17,028 nucleotides of DNA, taken from NCBI GenBank assembly GCA_913054205.1, contig CAJXJM010000010.1, forward strand, positions 1-17,028, in the 5' to 3' direction. The stretch is from an uncultured Rhodospirillaceae bacterium. GTDB taxonomy: Bacteria; Pseudomonadota; Alphaproteobacteria; Rhodospirillales; UBA2165. Of this stretch, positions 1 through 8,052 are shown in pieces. Positions within the stretch are counted from its first letter, which is position 1. Every line of letters starts with the position of its first letter. The translations under genes were made by a program, and so were the position numbers. The notes under the pieces are model-generated. The model made no database searches. It worked only from the letters and a program-made list of their open reading frames with translations, and was not told the origin of the DNA.

Positions 1-256
1 TACGCGCACGCCGGATGATCCTATGCCGACATCCCGAGCACGTCGCGTTCACGTCGATATATCTTCGCTCGGTCCGAGATCCATTGAAATTGGCGTCGCT
101 ATATTTGGCGCTGACCGCATTGTATTTGGCACAGATTGTCCCATTTTTTTAACGGATCGATCATTGGCGGCGGTAAAAAATGCCAACATCAGTGACGCCG
201 ACAAGGAATTAATTCTGTCCGGCAATGCAGAAAGATTAATAGCGCCTTATCTCTAA
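1..256 (+). CDS. Amidohydrolase family 2 protein, C-terminal fragment (5' end outside window)
   Basis: The reading frame is open from base 2 to the TAA at 254-256, so this is the 3' end of a gene that begins upstream of the window. The first ATG, at 23, is internal rather than a start. The fragment contains GADRIVFGTDCPI, which resembles the G-D-R-I-(L/V)-F-G-(S/T)-D-x-P strand near the C-terminus of amidohydrolase-2 (PF04909) TIM-barrel enzymes, the group that includes ACMSD-like decarboxylases and 2-pyrone-4,6-dicarboxylate lactonase-like hydrolases. In that family the Asp of this motif is a metal or catalytic residue. The rest, a helix ending in a G-N-A-x-R-L segment, is the usual family tail. 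The substrate cannot be told from this part. It ends tail to tail with the glutathione S-transferase gene, with a 4-base overlap. Confidence 0.75.
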   Translation, partial: TRTPDDPMPTSRARRVHVDISSLGPRSIEIGVAIFGADRIVFGTDCPIFLTDRSLAAVKNANISDADKELILSGNAERLIAPYL

Positions 257-1023
257 GCAGGTGTCGATCTACCGAGACCTAAATCTGGGAATATTTCAGA
301 GTATCTAGCACCGTGGTAATAGGCTTTTGAGTACGCAGGTCGTGCCTTCATGGCCTTCAGCCATTCACCAACATGCGGCAAATCTTTTTCCCATAATTGC
401 TCATAACCCAAATCTTCCATGCGATCTATCAGTGGCGCAACGCAAATATCTGCGAGCGAATAAAACGCACCCATAATCCAAGGCCCGCTATTTTTTGCAA
501 TCGATGCATCCATGCGCTCAACGGTTTGGCGGATGTCATCAAGCGCGGTCTGAATTTCTTCGTCACTAAAACCATCCCGCCCCATGCGGGTATAAAAATC
601 CGTCTTGAGCGGACGTTTATCGGCGGCCTCTTTAAACTCCTCATCAGACATATCCCTAAAATTGCGGATCAGGATTTTTTGAAAGGTTGGATAGCGCACC
701 GCGCCGGTTGGCTTTTCTTCAAAATAGCGGAGCCACCAGCGCATTGCGGCGCGTTCCTTGGGATCATCCGGCGTTAGTTTAACGCCTGGGAAAACTTCAT
801 CGAGATATTCAATAATCACTGAAGAATCGATGATCGGCGCGCCGTCATGGATCAGCGTCGGCACCACCCCGTTTGGGTTCATTTTCAGATATTCTGGAGT
901 GAGATGGTCGCTGCCACCGGGGCTCAGTTTGTGATCCACCCAATCGAGGTCTTTCTCTGCCAGGCAAATGCGCACCTTAAGACTACAGGTCGAAGCCGGA
1001 AAATTATAAAGCTCTAAGGTCAT
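253..1023 (-). CDS. Glutathione S-transferase family protein
   Basis: A 256-aa cytosolic GST-like protein. The N-terminal thioredoxin-fold domain (about residues 1-80) begins with a beta strand and the S11-T12-C13-S14 turn where the catalytic Ser or Cys of zeta, beta and related classes lies. N49-P50-N51-G52-V53-V54-P55 carries the conserved cis-proline, and D66-S67-S68 is the usual site for the glutamyl group of glutathione. The rest is an all-helical C-terminal domain that includes a W-I-M-G-x-F-Y-S-L-A-D-I segment matching the GST N-capping box region. Length is slightly above the usual 200-230 aa. It is the last gene of the minus-strand run, 10 bases after the DoxX-like gene. GSTs in catabolic clusters often isomerise or dechlorinate ring-cleavage products or open ether bonds; which applies here is unknown. 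Confidence 0.9.
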   Translation of the reverse strand: MTLELYNFPASTCSLKVRICLAEKDLDWVDHKLSPGGSDHLTPEYLKMNPNGVVPTLIHDGAPIIDSSVIIEYLDEVFPGVKLTPDDPKERAAMRWWLRYFEEKPTGAVRYPTFQKILIRNFRDMSDEEFKEAADKRPLKTDFYTRMGRDGFSDEEIQTALDDIRQTVERMDASIAKNSGPWIMGAFYSLADICVAPLIDRMEDLGYEQLWEKDLPHVGEWLKAMKARPAYSKAYYHGARYSEIFPDLGLGRSTPA

Positions 1024-1033
1024 CCATCGCTCG

Positions 1034-1399
1034 TTAAATGATCATAATCAGCGCACCAGTGATGGCGACATTATTGAAAAACAGCAGCATATGATAGTTG
1101 TTTCTAAGCGCGTCTTCCATGGCCCAAAATCGATGGAACATAGCTGTCGAAAGCACGGTCAGCACAATCAACACCATCGCTCCATAGGAGGCATAGTAGT
1201 CAATGACCAGCGCCGCGCCGCATATAACCATAAGTAAAAAATTTATCACCAGAAAGAATTGCGGCATGGGCAGAATTGCGCCGGTGCGTTCAATATTGAA
1301 CTGCCAGACCCGCAGATTTTTTGCCACCATTATCCAGAAAAAAATGCCGACAACAATCTGACCAATGGTCTGCGGCAAGGTGTGGTCATCGAAAAACAT
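1034..1399 (-). CDS. DoxX-like small integral membrane protein
   Basis: A 121-aa hydrophobic protein with four likely membrane segments, at about residues 10-25, 48-66, 70-88 and 103-120. The segment TAMFHRFWAM in the third-to-fourth helix region resembles the F-x-H-x-F-W pattern of DoxX/SURF4-like proteins. The role of that family is mostly unclear: DoxX is linked to thiosulfate:quinone oxidoreductase in Acidianus and to redox stress in other organisms. The start ATG is preceded by AGGA overlapping the TAG stop of the upstream DMT permease, with a 9-base intergenic gap, which points to translational coupling. It lies between a permease and a GST, so a membrane role in this catabolic operon is likely, but no reaction can be assigned. 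Confidence 0.7.
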   Translation of the reverse strand: MFFDDHTLPQTIGQIVVGIFFWIMVAKNLRVWQFNIERTGAILPMPQFFLVINFLLMVICGAALVIDYYASYGAMVLIVLTVLSTAMFHRFWAMEDALRNNYHMLLFFNNVAITGALIMII

Positions 1400-1408
1400 C
1401 GAAATATC

Positions 1409-2323
1409 CTAGTGGTTTCGGACAACCATGAAAATGCCCGCACAGACAAAAACCGCTCCGATAACATGGTAGAAAAACAACTCCTCGCCGAGGAAACTTA
1501 TGGCGAGAACTGACCCATAGACCGGCATGAGATTTACAAAAATAGCCGCGCGATGAGGGCCGACGACACGGTTGCCATTATTCCACAAAGCAATCGAAGC
1601 AATCGACACAACAAGCGCCAAAACAAACGTCGTAATGACAGTCATCAAGGTAAACGGAACAGGACCAACCAAAATGGTTTCGCCAATGTAGAATGGAAGT
1701 ATGGAGACCATGCCAAAAAATAAAATAACAAAAAGAGTGGGAAATGTTTTTAATCCCGTTGGAAGCTTTCTTAAATTCACGGCATACATTGAATAAGACA
1801 AAATCGCCAAAATAACCAAGAAGTCGCCAATGTTAAAATCCAAATTCATGAGAACATTGATGTCTGCTTTGGCAATCACAAACACCACGCCGACAATTGC
1901 CGAGGCTATACCTGCGTATTGAATGCCTTTGAGGCGATCCTTCATGATTATCCAGGTCAACATTGCGGTCAGAACAGGCTGCGACGTATTCACCAGAGCC
2001 GCATTGATCGCTGTGGTAAAATTTAGGGAGGTAAACAGCAGCGCGCCGCCGCCGACCATAAAGGTGCCTTGAGCAAAATAAACGCCCCAATGTTTACGAA
2101 CCAGGTCCAAATTGGCGGCGACATCCCGCCAAACAAAAGGAAACAAAATTAGTATCGCGACGACCCAGCGCCAAAACGTCAGGCCGATCAATGGAATTTG
2201 ATCATGCACGCCACGTGCGATGACAACACTGATGGCCCACAACAGAACGGTGAGAGCCAACATCAGATAAGCAATAGGCACGCTAATGGATGGTTGAGTA
2301 TTCGTGTCTTGCGGAGCGGCCAT
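1409..2323 (-). CDS. DMT superfamily permease (EamA type)
   Basis: A 304-aa polytopic membrane protein with about ten hydrophobic helices in two EamA-like repeats. The first repeat holds the typical W-(R)-W near the second helix (LTFWRWVVA) and an A-L-V-N-T-S-Q-P segment. The second ends with a GAVFVCAGIF-like helix near the C-terminus. The family exports or imports small metabolites such as amino acids, cofactors or drugs across the inner membrane. I chose the ATG at 2323 because it follows the stop of the preceding gene by one base and starts just before the first helix. A reading from an ATG at 2416 would add 31 residues overlapping the neighbouring gene in another frame. It may export a pathway product or toxic intermediate; the substrate is unknown. 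Confidence 0.88.
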   Translation of the reverse strand: MAAPQDTNTQPSISVPIAYLMLALTVLLWAISVVIARGVHDQIPLIGLTFWRWVVAILILFPFVWRDVAANLDLVRKHWGVYFAQGTFMVGGGALLFTSLNFTTAINAALVNTSQPVLTAMLTWIIMKDRLKGIQYAGIASAIVGVVFVIAKADINVLMNLDFNIGDFLVILAILSYSMYAVNLRKLPTGLKTFPTLFVILFFGMVSILPFYIGETILVGPVPFTLMTVITTFVLALVVSIASIALWNNGNRVVGPHRAAIFVNLMPVYGSVLAISFLGEELFFYHVIGAVFVCAGIFMVVRNH

Positions 2324-2324
2324 T

Positions 2325-2606
2325 TTATTCTTCCAACTTGTCCAAATCGGAAACCGTTGACTCGAGCAGGTTCCGCACCGGATGGCCTTCATCGAGTGCG
2401 CGTCCCGCCGTTGCATGTGCGGCTCTAAATTTCATAAGGATCGTCTCAATGCTCCTGGCTTCGGTATTTAGCAATCTATCACCGATTGTTTTCATTTCAC
2501 CAGGGTCGAGCTCTAAATCCGGTGATATGCGCATTGCATTCGACCACATTTTGCAAAGCTCAATTAAAACCGATTCATCCGAGTTCTGCTTTTTTGTATC
2601 ATTCAT
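2325..2606 (-). CDS. Small hypothetical protein, 93 aa
   Basis: I do not recognise a family. The protein is acidic, soluble and mainly helical, with no signal peptide, membrane segment, Cys cluster or HTH pattern that I can see. Its stop is separated from the ATG of the DMT permease by a single base (TAA-A-ATG), a coupled arrangement that supports it as a real gene. A frame fully open and co-directional with both neighbours supports it too. There is no clear Shine-Dalgarno sequence before its ATG. Upstream lies a 66-base gap with a perfect inverted repeat, so it may head a sub-operon (93-aa protein, permease, DoxX, GST). It could be a small regulatory or accessory protein, but nothing in the sequence decides this. 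Confidence 0.65.
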   Translation of the reverse strand: MNDTKKQNSDESVLIELCKMWSNAMRISPDLELDPGEMKTIGDRLLNTEARSIETILMKFRAAHATAGRALDEGHPVRNLLESTVSDLDKLEE

Positions 2607-2649
2607 GAAGAACTACCAATATCCGTTTCTTGACATGAATTTACACAAC

Positions 2650-2664
2650 GACTTGCGACAAGTC
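2650..2664. repeat. Perfect inverted repeat GACTTG-CGA-CAAGTC in the 66-base gap
   Basis: Six-base perfect arms around a 3-base centre, lying between the alpha/beta hydrolase stop and the start of the 93-aa gene. It is not followed by a T run on the minus strand, so it does not look like an intrinsic terminator. On the minus strand its core reads TTGTCGCAA, the same nine bases as the core of the inverted repeat at 8053-8066. An operator for the MarR-type regulator of this island is the best guess, by inference only. Confidence 0.5.
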
Positions 2665-2672
2665 ACGCTGGC

Positions 2673-3380
2673 TTATTGAGATATATTGAGGAGGATGTCG
2701 GAGAGTTCTGGGGCGTGCGACATCATCATTTGATGGCCACTGTCGATTTCCTCATAGAGCCAATCGTCATCGTATTGGCACGCCTCGGCAAACTTCTCAA
2801 ACGGACTTGGGGTAAAACCAGAAGCCCAGATATAGGCACGCTTATCCGGCCTTGGATGGTCAAAATTGACCGGTTGAGTTAGCGCTGCCAGCGGATGGTC
2901 CTTTTTCAGGCGGTCGAACTTCGCTCTATCTTCGGGATCGTTGAGTTTCCAGAACTCGGCGGGCGGCGTGGGAATGCGCCAACCGTCGCCCTTCTCATCC
3001 GCCATTTTTTGATAATATTCAATGCGATCAGATGGCTGCAAATCCATCACAGACTGACCATCTTCCGGCAGAAAGGCATCCAGATAGATCAGACATCCAA
3101 TGCGCTCATATTGCCGATCAGCAGCGCCAGTGACCACCATGCCGCCGTAGCTATGACCAACCAAAACGACATCTTGCAATTCTTCACATTCGATGACGTT
3201 TGCGATATCGGTGATATGGGTTTCGAGATCAACCTCCGGCGTCAATAAATGTGCGCGATCCCCGAGACCGGTCAAAGTCGGTGCAAACACCATATTTCCC
3301 TTGGATCGCAAAATGTCGGCAACCTCGCGCCACTGCCAACCGCCCGCTCCCATGCCATGAACGAGAACAAATGTAGCCAT
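2673..3380 (-). CDS. Alpha/beta hydrolase (esterase-like)
   Basis: A 235-aa alpha/beta hydrolase with no signal peptide, so probably cytoplasmic. The oxyanion-hole HGMGAGG is at residues 8-14, the nucleophile elbow G75-H76-S77-Y78-G79-G80 gives catalytic Ser77, and H216 in the DSGHQMMMSHAPEL segment is the likely catalytic His. Length and motif order fit the group with plant methylesterases/hydroxynitrile lyases and bacterial EstC-like esterases. It starts two bases after the sulfatase stop, so the two are very likely co-translated and may act in sequence. Possible roles are ester, lactone or amide cleavage of the desulfated product. Because a formamidase is missing from the divergent kynurenine operon, a kynurenine-formamidase role is conceivable but unsupported by any specific motif. 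Confidence 0.88.
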   Translation of the reverse strand: MATFVLVHGMGAGGWQWREVADILRSKGNMVFAPTLTGLGDRAHLLTPEVDLETHITDIANVIECEELQDVVLVGHSYGGMVVTGAADRQYERIGCLIYLDAFLPEDGQSVMDLQPSDRIEYYQKMADEKGDGWRIPTPPAEFWKLNDPEDRAKFDRLKKDHPLAALTQPVNFDHPRPDKRAYIWASGFTPSPFEKFAEACQYDDDWLYEEIDSGHQMMMSHAPELSDILLNISQ

Positions 3381-3382
3381 TA

Positions 3383-4831
3383 TTATGTCTCGTGCGCTTG
3401 ACCCGGCACCGGCGTCGCGCCCGGCGTTCCGGTATGGAGCGCTTTATCGCGTCCGCCGAATTTCTCGATCAAGACGTTCTGATCATCCTTAGCCTGTCGG
3501 TCGGTTTTTTCCGGATCACAAATGGCCCGCAGATATCCCTCATATTCTTTGAGCACATCGGCATAGTCAGGGTTGCCAGCCAAATCGATTGTTTCTTCGG
3601 GATCGGCTTCAAGATCAAACAGTTCGGGCTCATACTCAACATAATAAATGAGTTTGTACCTGCCTTTACGCAGCATAAAGACACCCGTCGGCGAGGAAGA
3701 GGCGTGATACTCGCCAAAGGCAATACGTTCGGGATCATCTACAGCATTCGCCAGATCAAACCATGATTTGCCTTCGAGTTCCTGCTCTTCATCATTTAAG
3801 TCTAGCCCAACCCCATGCATGACTGTCTGGTAGCTATCCAGCAGAGATGTCGTTGTCGTGCTGACGTTGCCTTCTGGGATGCCTTCTCCGGCGACAATCA
3901 GCGGGATACCGGCGCTTTCTTCATACATGTTAGATTTGCCCCACAATGCGCGCGTACCGACATTGTCGCCGTGATCGCTGGTGTAAATCACCCGCGTGTC
4001 ACCTTCCATACCGGACTCAGCCAGCGCATCTAATACCCGGCCAATTTGATGATCAATATAGGTACAAAGGCCGAAATAAGCTGCAACTCCCATCAGCCTT
4101 TCTTCAGGTGTCATTTTGCGATCAACCTGTTGGAAATCGTCCATCCGTTGCAGCCAAGGATGACGGACATAGCCTTTTTCCAAATCAAGCTTGCGTGGTG
4201 GCAATTTATCCAATGGATAAAGATTGAAAAACTCCTCTGGCACAACCAACGGAAAATGCGGCGCAACAAATCCCAGATACAACACCCACGGTTTTTCATC
4301 ATGATTTTTGCTCTCATCTGCTAGCCATGTGCAGGCCTCGTCCGCGATCAGCCGATCGTAACGATTATAATTGGACTCCCCCGGGCCGATATTTTTGAGC
4401 ATTCTCGATGGCCGCTCATCCGGCAATGGATCGCGGATCGAACCCCAGACCTGGCCGATGCCATCCATCACATGCATCGGATGGTGCTGTTTTGAAAAGC
4501 CAGTGTTTAGATCTTCGTGGCGATAATGCAGCTTGCCGATAGACTCAACCCGCATGCCTTCATCCTGCAAACGATGCCCCCAGCCTTTTACCTCGCCGTC
4601 ATAGGGCATCGCATTGTCCCAATATCTGGTCTCATGGGTATAGCGCCCGGTGGCAAAGGCTGCCCGCGCCGGTATACAGATCGGCGAATTGGTATAATGC
4701 GCTGTGAACCGGGTTCCGCGCGCTGCCAGTTTGTCAATGTTGGGTGTTTGCACTTGGTCATGGCCGTAACAACCGAGCATCTTCGGATTGTGCTCATCAG
4801 ACATGATGTAGAGAAGATTTTGAGGTTTCAT
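3383..4831 (-). CDS. Type I sulfatase (formylglycine-dependent), sulfatase 1
   Basis: A 482-aa alkaline-phosphatase-superfamily sulfatase. The active-site signature is C52-I53-P54-A55-R56, where C52 would be oxidised to formylglycine. D12 near the N-terminus and D286-H287 in the TSDHGD motif are the expected calcium ligands, and K299 in the LWGKSNMYEES segment matches the conserved Lys that contacts sulfate. There is no signal peptide, so it should act in the cytoplasm on an imported sulfate ester, fitting the TctABC transporter encoded just upstream. A good GGGA ribosome site sits 6 bases before the ATG and the gap to tctA is 14 bases. It resembles choline-sulfatase-like and other small-molecule sulfatases more than secreted polysaccharide sulfatases, but the substrate is not determinable. 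Phosphonate monoester hydrolase activity is an alternative in this superfamily. Confidence 0.92.
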   Translation of the reverse strand: MKPQNLLYIMSDEHNPKMLGCYGHDQVQTPNIDKLAARGTRFTAHYTNSPICIPARAAFATGRYTHETRYWDNAMPYDGEVKGWGHRLQDEGMRVESIGKLHYRHEDLNTGFSKQHHPMHVMDGIGQVWGSIRDPLPDERPSRMLKNIGPGESNYNRYDRLIADEACTWLADESKNHDEKPWVLYLGFVAPHFPLVVPEEFFNLYPLDKLPPRKLDLEKGYVRHPWLQRMDDFQQVDRKMTPEERLMGVAAYFGLCTYIDHQIGRVLDALAESGMEGDTRVIYTSDHGDNVGTRALWGKSNMYEESAGIPLIVAGEGIPEGNVSTTTTSLLDSYQTVMHGVGLDLNDEEQELEGKSWFDLANAVDDPERIAFGEYHASSSPTGVFMLRKGRYKLIYYVEYEPELFDLEADPEETIDLAGNPDYADVLKEYEGYLRAICDPEKTDRQAKDDQNVLIEKFGGRDKALHTGTPGATPVPGQAHET

Positions 4832-4845
4832 TTTAATTCCCGAAA

Positions 4846-6420
4846 TTAACTAAGATCTTTTTGATTTCTGGCAAAGAAGACAACAACCACTATCGAAAAT
4901 ACTATGAGCGAAATTGACACCGGACTTGCAAACAGAAACCATGGATCAGCTCCGGTAACAGCAAAGGCCTGCCGCATAAATTCTTCGAGATTGTTCGCCA
5001 GAATGAAGGCGATGACAAATGCCAGAACCGAGAGGTTGAGCTTTCTCATTAAATAGCCGAGAAATCCGAACGCAATCGCAACATATACAGCGAACATGCT
5101 GGTTTGCTGGACATAAATCGCCGTCAGCGTAAGAAGCAATACGATTGGCAATAATCGTTGCTTAGGAATGCGAATCATAATGCCCATCCAGCGCATAAAA
5201 ATACCGCCGATGGTCCAATTGAGGGCATTTGCAAAAATCATCGCAGTAAAAAGACCAAAAGCATAAACCATCTCCTGGTTGATTTGATCGGGTATGAGCC
5301 TGAATACTTGGGGGCCAGGAACAAATCCGCCAATAGATTCTGTGGCGAGCAGGATAAAAACAGCGGATATATTTCCGGGAATGCCTAGGGATAAAACGGG
5401 TATTAAATTGGCACCTGCCACAGCACTATTGGCAGCCTCCGTCGCAGCAATGCCTTCAATGGCACCTTCACCAAACGCCGGGCTCCCTTTATGAATTTTG
5501 CGCCCGGTTGCATAGCCAAGCGTTGCAGCCAATGTATTGCCAATACCCGGCAGCGCGCCAACTATTGTGCCAATCGACGCAGATATTCCGATATAGGGAA
5601 GAATGCGGCGAATATCACTGAGGTTAAGTTTGTTGTCGCCTTTGACCTCAACTTTGGTGATCGTCGATGTCTCGCGCATTTCGCGCCACATGTCTTCCAA
5701 GGATTTAAAAACTTCGCCTAGGATAAGCACGCCTAGTACGGCACTGATGAGCGGAAAGCCATTGGCCATATTGTCGTACCCCATGGAAAGGCGTGGATGT
5801 CCATCTTCCCCAGTACCAACATAAGCCATGAACAATCCGAGCAACGCGGCGAGCAATCCCTTCCAAACGTTGGAGCCGACAACAGCCGACACGAAGGCCA
5901 AGGACAATATAATCAAGGCTGCTTTTTCGGGGAAATCGAGAAATCTCTCAACGATAATTGCCAAAAATGGGGCGCCGGTAATCAATACGATGTCTGAAAA
6001 AGTATCACCAGAAACGGATGCAAAATGCGCAACGCGCAAGGCTTTACCTGGCTGTCCTTTTTTCGTTAAAGGATAGCCATCCAAAGTTGTCATCAGCGAA
6101 TCCGGTGTCCCTGGCGTATTGAAAAGAATAGCCGGCACCGCACCACCAACCGTTGAGCCTTTCATAATGCCAACCAGAAAGCCCAGAACCGGAAGAAGTG
6201 CAGATGGCGTAAATCCAAATATGGAAATCAATATCGGCAACGATATCGCCATCGCAACGGGTCCACCGATACCGGGCGCGGCACCAACGATAATCCCAAA
6301 AATGAGGCCGAGAAAAACCATGATGATGGTCATCGAAACCGGGTATCCTGCAACGGAGAAAACTGGATCGACGGTAAACACCGTGACAATGCCGAGCCAG
6401 ATATGATCAAGCATTCCCAT
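4846..6420 (-). CDS. tctA: Tripartite tricarboxylate transporter, large membrane subunit TctA
   Basis: A 524-aa polytopic inner-membrane protein of the TctA family, the translocating subunit of tripartite tricarboxylate transporters. The two related glycine-proline motifs characteristic of the family are present: GAAPGIGGPVAMAISLP at about residues 47-63 and GALPGIGNTLAA at about 288-299. The conserved NTPGTPDS follows at 101-108. Length is normal (about 500 aa). Its ATG overlaps the stop of tctB by one base (TGATG), so synthesis is coupled. An in-frame ATG two codons further on is an equally possible start. Together with TctB and the periplasmic TctC it would drive ion-coupled uptake of a small carboxylate or other organic anion. 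The sulfatase immediately downstream suggests the cargo could be sulfated, which is inference. Confidence 0.95.
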   Translation of the reverse strand: MGMLDHIWLGIVTVFTVDPVFSVAGYPVSMTIIMVFLGLIFGIIVGAAPGIGGPVAMAISLPILISIFGFTPSALLPVLGFLVGIMKGSTVGGAVPAILFNTPGTPDSLMTTLDGYPLTKKGQPGKALRVAHFASVSGDTFSDIVLITGAPFLAIIVERFLDFPEKAALIILSLAFVSAVVGSNVWKGLLAALLGLFMAYVGTGEDGHPRLSMGYDNMANGFPLISAVLGVLILGEVFKSLEDMWREMRETSTITKVEVKGDNKLNLSDIRRILPYIGISASIGTIVGALPGIGNTLAATLGYATGRKIHKGSPAFGEGAIEGIAATEAANSAVAGANLIPVLSLGIPGNISAVFILLATESIGGFVPGPQVFRLIPDQINQEMVYAFGLFTAMIFANALNWTIGGIFMRWMGIMIRIPKQRLLPIVLLLTLTAIYVQQTSMFAVYVAIAFGFLGYLMRKLNLSVLAFVIAFILANNLEEFMRQAFAVTGADPWFLFASPVSISLIVFSIVVVVFFARNQKDLS

Positions 6421-7001
6421 CAGCCGCTGCCATTTGGTGGTAGCAACAAATTATCAAACGGCACGTCATAAAGTATCGTGATGACAATTACAGCGATGAT
6501 CGAAACCAGGGCTCCGTTCGCGCTGAAGCGGTTCTCGACGATGCTGATAATGCCGTAAATCAACGTAAATCCACCAACAACATAGCCAATTAATTTATAG
6601 GGATACGTGGCACGCAATTGGCGGTAGGAGCCAATTTCTCCGCCGAAAGCATTGACCATATCAACCACCAAGGGACCCAGATAGACCATCAATGCGAGAC
6701 TGACAGATACAGCGACGATGAGCCGCGCCAAAAACACGAAGCTTTGTTTATCGAGGCCTTCTTTAACTTTGCTTGTGCTTGGCTCGGGTCGAATGACCGC
6801 CAAGATACCCATCACGATGGAAACCACCAAAATGGCTGCGGCCATAACTGTTGGCGCCATCGCATCGCCAATTGTAACTCGTCGCCGGAAGGTCTCAATC
6901 ACACCGGTTTCGATATCAATCGGAATCCAGACAAATAACGTAAACAAAGAGCCGGCGACAAAGAAGATCGCAAGGCCCACTGTCCATGGCGCTTTTTGCA
7001 T
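6420..7001 (-). CDS. tctB: Tripartite tricarboxylate transporter, small membrane subunit TctB
   Basis: A 193-aa protein with four hydrophobic segments, starting at MQKAPWTVGLA. It lies between tctC and tctA, the standard place for the poorly conserved TctB subunit. The frame stays open upstream to a TTG at 7031, but that longer form would begin inside a terminator-like hairpin (7017-7039), so I prefer the ATG at 7001, which begins just before the first helix. No clear Shine-Dalgarno sequence precedes it, because the bases upstream are a T-rich run. Weak initiation would fit lower membrane-subunit production compared with the binding protein. The last base of its TGA is the first base of the tctA ATG. 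Confidence 0.85.
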   Translation of the reverse strand: MQKAPWTVGLAIFFVAGSLFTLFVWIPIDIETGVIETFRRRVTIGDAMAPTVMAAAILVVSIVMGILAVIRPEPSTSKVKEGLDKQSFVFLARLIVAVSVSLALMVYLGPLVVDMVNAFGGEIGSYRQLRATYPYKLIGYVVGGFTLIYGIISIVENRFSANGALVSIIAVIVITILYDVPFDNLLLPPNGSG

Positions 7002-7008
7002 TATAGGA

Positions 7009-7040
7009 GAAAAAATGGGCCAGCTAACCAAACCGGCCCA
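7009..7040 (-). terminator. Intrinsic terminator or attenuator between tctC and tctB
   Basis: Read on the minus strand, CCGGCCC-type arms form an 8-bp stem (7033-7040 with 7016-7023) that includes one G-T wobble. The loop is 9 bases (7024-7032), and the stem is followed at once by six T (7015-7010). It begins 8 bases after the tctC stop. This is the layout of a partial terminator that leaves the periplasmic binding protein message more abundant than that of the membrane subunits, a pattern known from many binding-protein transport operons. The downstream genes have no obvious promoter of their own, so read-through is presumably partial. Confidence 0.7.
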
Positions 7041-7048
7041 AATTCCAT

Positions 7049-8014
7049 TTATTTCAAGAGTTTCATTAAAACTTTGGCAGTCTTAATTTCATTTTTGATA
7101 TAGGCATCCAATTTATTGCCAGTTATGACATCTGGCCCACCATAACGCTTGGTAACAAATTGAGAAGCTTTGGTGGTCGGATCATTGATCACTTCTCCAA
7201 TTGCGTCAGCTAAAGCCTTCCGAGCGTCAGCAGGAATACCAGCCGGTGCGACAAAAATGAATTTTGCACCGATGTCATAAGGGATTCCCATCTCCATCAA
7301 AGTTGGTGCATCCGGTGAAATTCTGATGCGTTCTTTAAGACCAGAAGCAAGATTTACCATTTTACCAGACAAAACCGCTTTAGCCTGGATGCCCGCGCCC
7401 CAACCAAGGTCAACATCGCCGGCAATAATTGCGTTCATCACTTTGCGGCCACCGCGAAGGATAACTGTATTAAATTTCACGCCGTATTTTTGCTCGATCA
7501 AGAAATTGATGTCAGCGTGTTTGGCGCTCATACCAGCAAATTTAAACACCTTGCCCTTTTTTGCAGCGGCTATGACATCTTTAAAGGTTTTCCAACCTTT
7601 ACTCGTATTGGCGACGATGCCCATCTGAGAACTGGTCGTCGTTGCGATATAGGTGAAGTCGCTTGTTTTATAACCAGACTTTTTAGAAGCCAGCATGTTG
7701 TAGCCAAACACTTCTGTCACAGCCATGCCAATGCTCAAACCATCATTTGGCATGCTTTTGAGTTTACGCGCCATCACAACGCCGCCTCTTCCCGACAGGT
7801 TGGACGGGATCATGTTCCAGCCTTTGCGCTTTTTTAGCTCAGCCGCAATAAGGCGTGCTTGAGTATCGGTGCCGCCGCCAGCAGCGAAGCCAATGACGAC
7901 ACTTATCGGTCCTTTGGGTTTCCATTCGGCTTGAACAGAAGTCGTTGTCATAAAAGCAGCAGCGGCAATTCCGGCCACAGCCAATTTAGTTGTTGTATTC
8001 AGTAATGCAGACAT
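7049..8014 (-). CDS. tctC: Tripartite tricarboxylate transporter periplasmic binding protein TctC
   Basis: A 321-aa TctC/Bug-type extracytoplasmic solute receptor. The start at 8014 is chosen because GGGAGA lies about 7 bases upstream and the first 30 residues form a clear Sec signal peptide: positively charged K10, hydrophobic AVAGIAAAAFM, cleavage after VQA near residue 30. The 46-residue extension available from 8152 would overlap the upstream gene and is rejected. The mature protein begins with the family pattern of a short strand followed by G-F-A-A-G-G-G-T-D-T-Q-A-R, the loop that contacts the carboxylate of the ligand in characterised Bug proteins. Ligands in the family range from citrate to nicotinate, aromatic acids and amino acids; this one is unknown. 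Confidence 0.93.
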   Translation of the reverse strand: MSALLNTTTKLAVAGIAAAAFMTTTSVQAEWKPKGPISVVIGFAAGGGTDTQARLIAAELKKRKGWNMIPSNLSGRGGVVMARKLKSMPNDGLSIGMAVTEVFGYNMLASKKSGYKTSDFTYIATTTSSQMGIVANTSKGWKTFKDVIAAAKKGKVFKFAGMSAKHADINFLIEQKYGVKFNTVILRGGRKVMNAIIAGDVDLGWGAGIQAKAVLSGKMVNLASGLKERIRISPDAPTLMEMGIPYDIGAKFIFVAPAGIPADARKALADAIGEVINDPTTKASQFVTKRYGGPDVITGNKLDAYIKNEIKTAKVLMKLLK

Positions 8015-8052
8015 TTTAAGTCTCCCTTGTTTATCGTTAATTTTTGCATTTA

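Noticed and set aside
397..777. 126-aa plus-strand open frame opposite the GST gene
   Set aside because: The minus strand encodes a well-formed GST over the whole interval; this frame is a shadow.
2324..2416. 31-residue N-terminal extension of the DMT permease
   Set aside because: It overlaps the 93-aa gene in another frame; the ATG at 2323 is coupled to that gene's stop.
2650..2664. The inverted repeat as an intrinsic terminator for the upstream operon
   Set aside because: No T run follows on either strand and the stem is only six pairs with a 3-base loop, so an operator reading fits better.
7002..7031. Upstream TTG start for TctB adding 10 residues
   Set aside because: It lies inside the loop and stem of a terminator-like hairpin, has no ribosome site, and the first helix begins just after the ATG at 7001.
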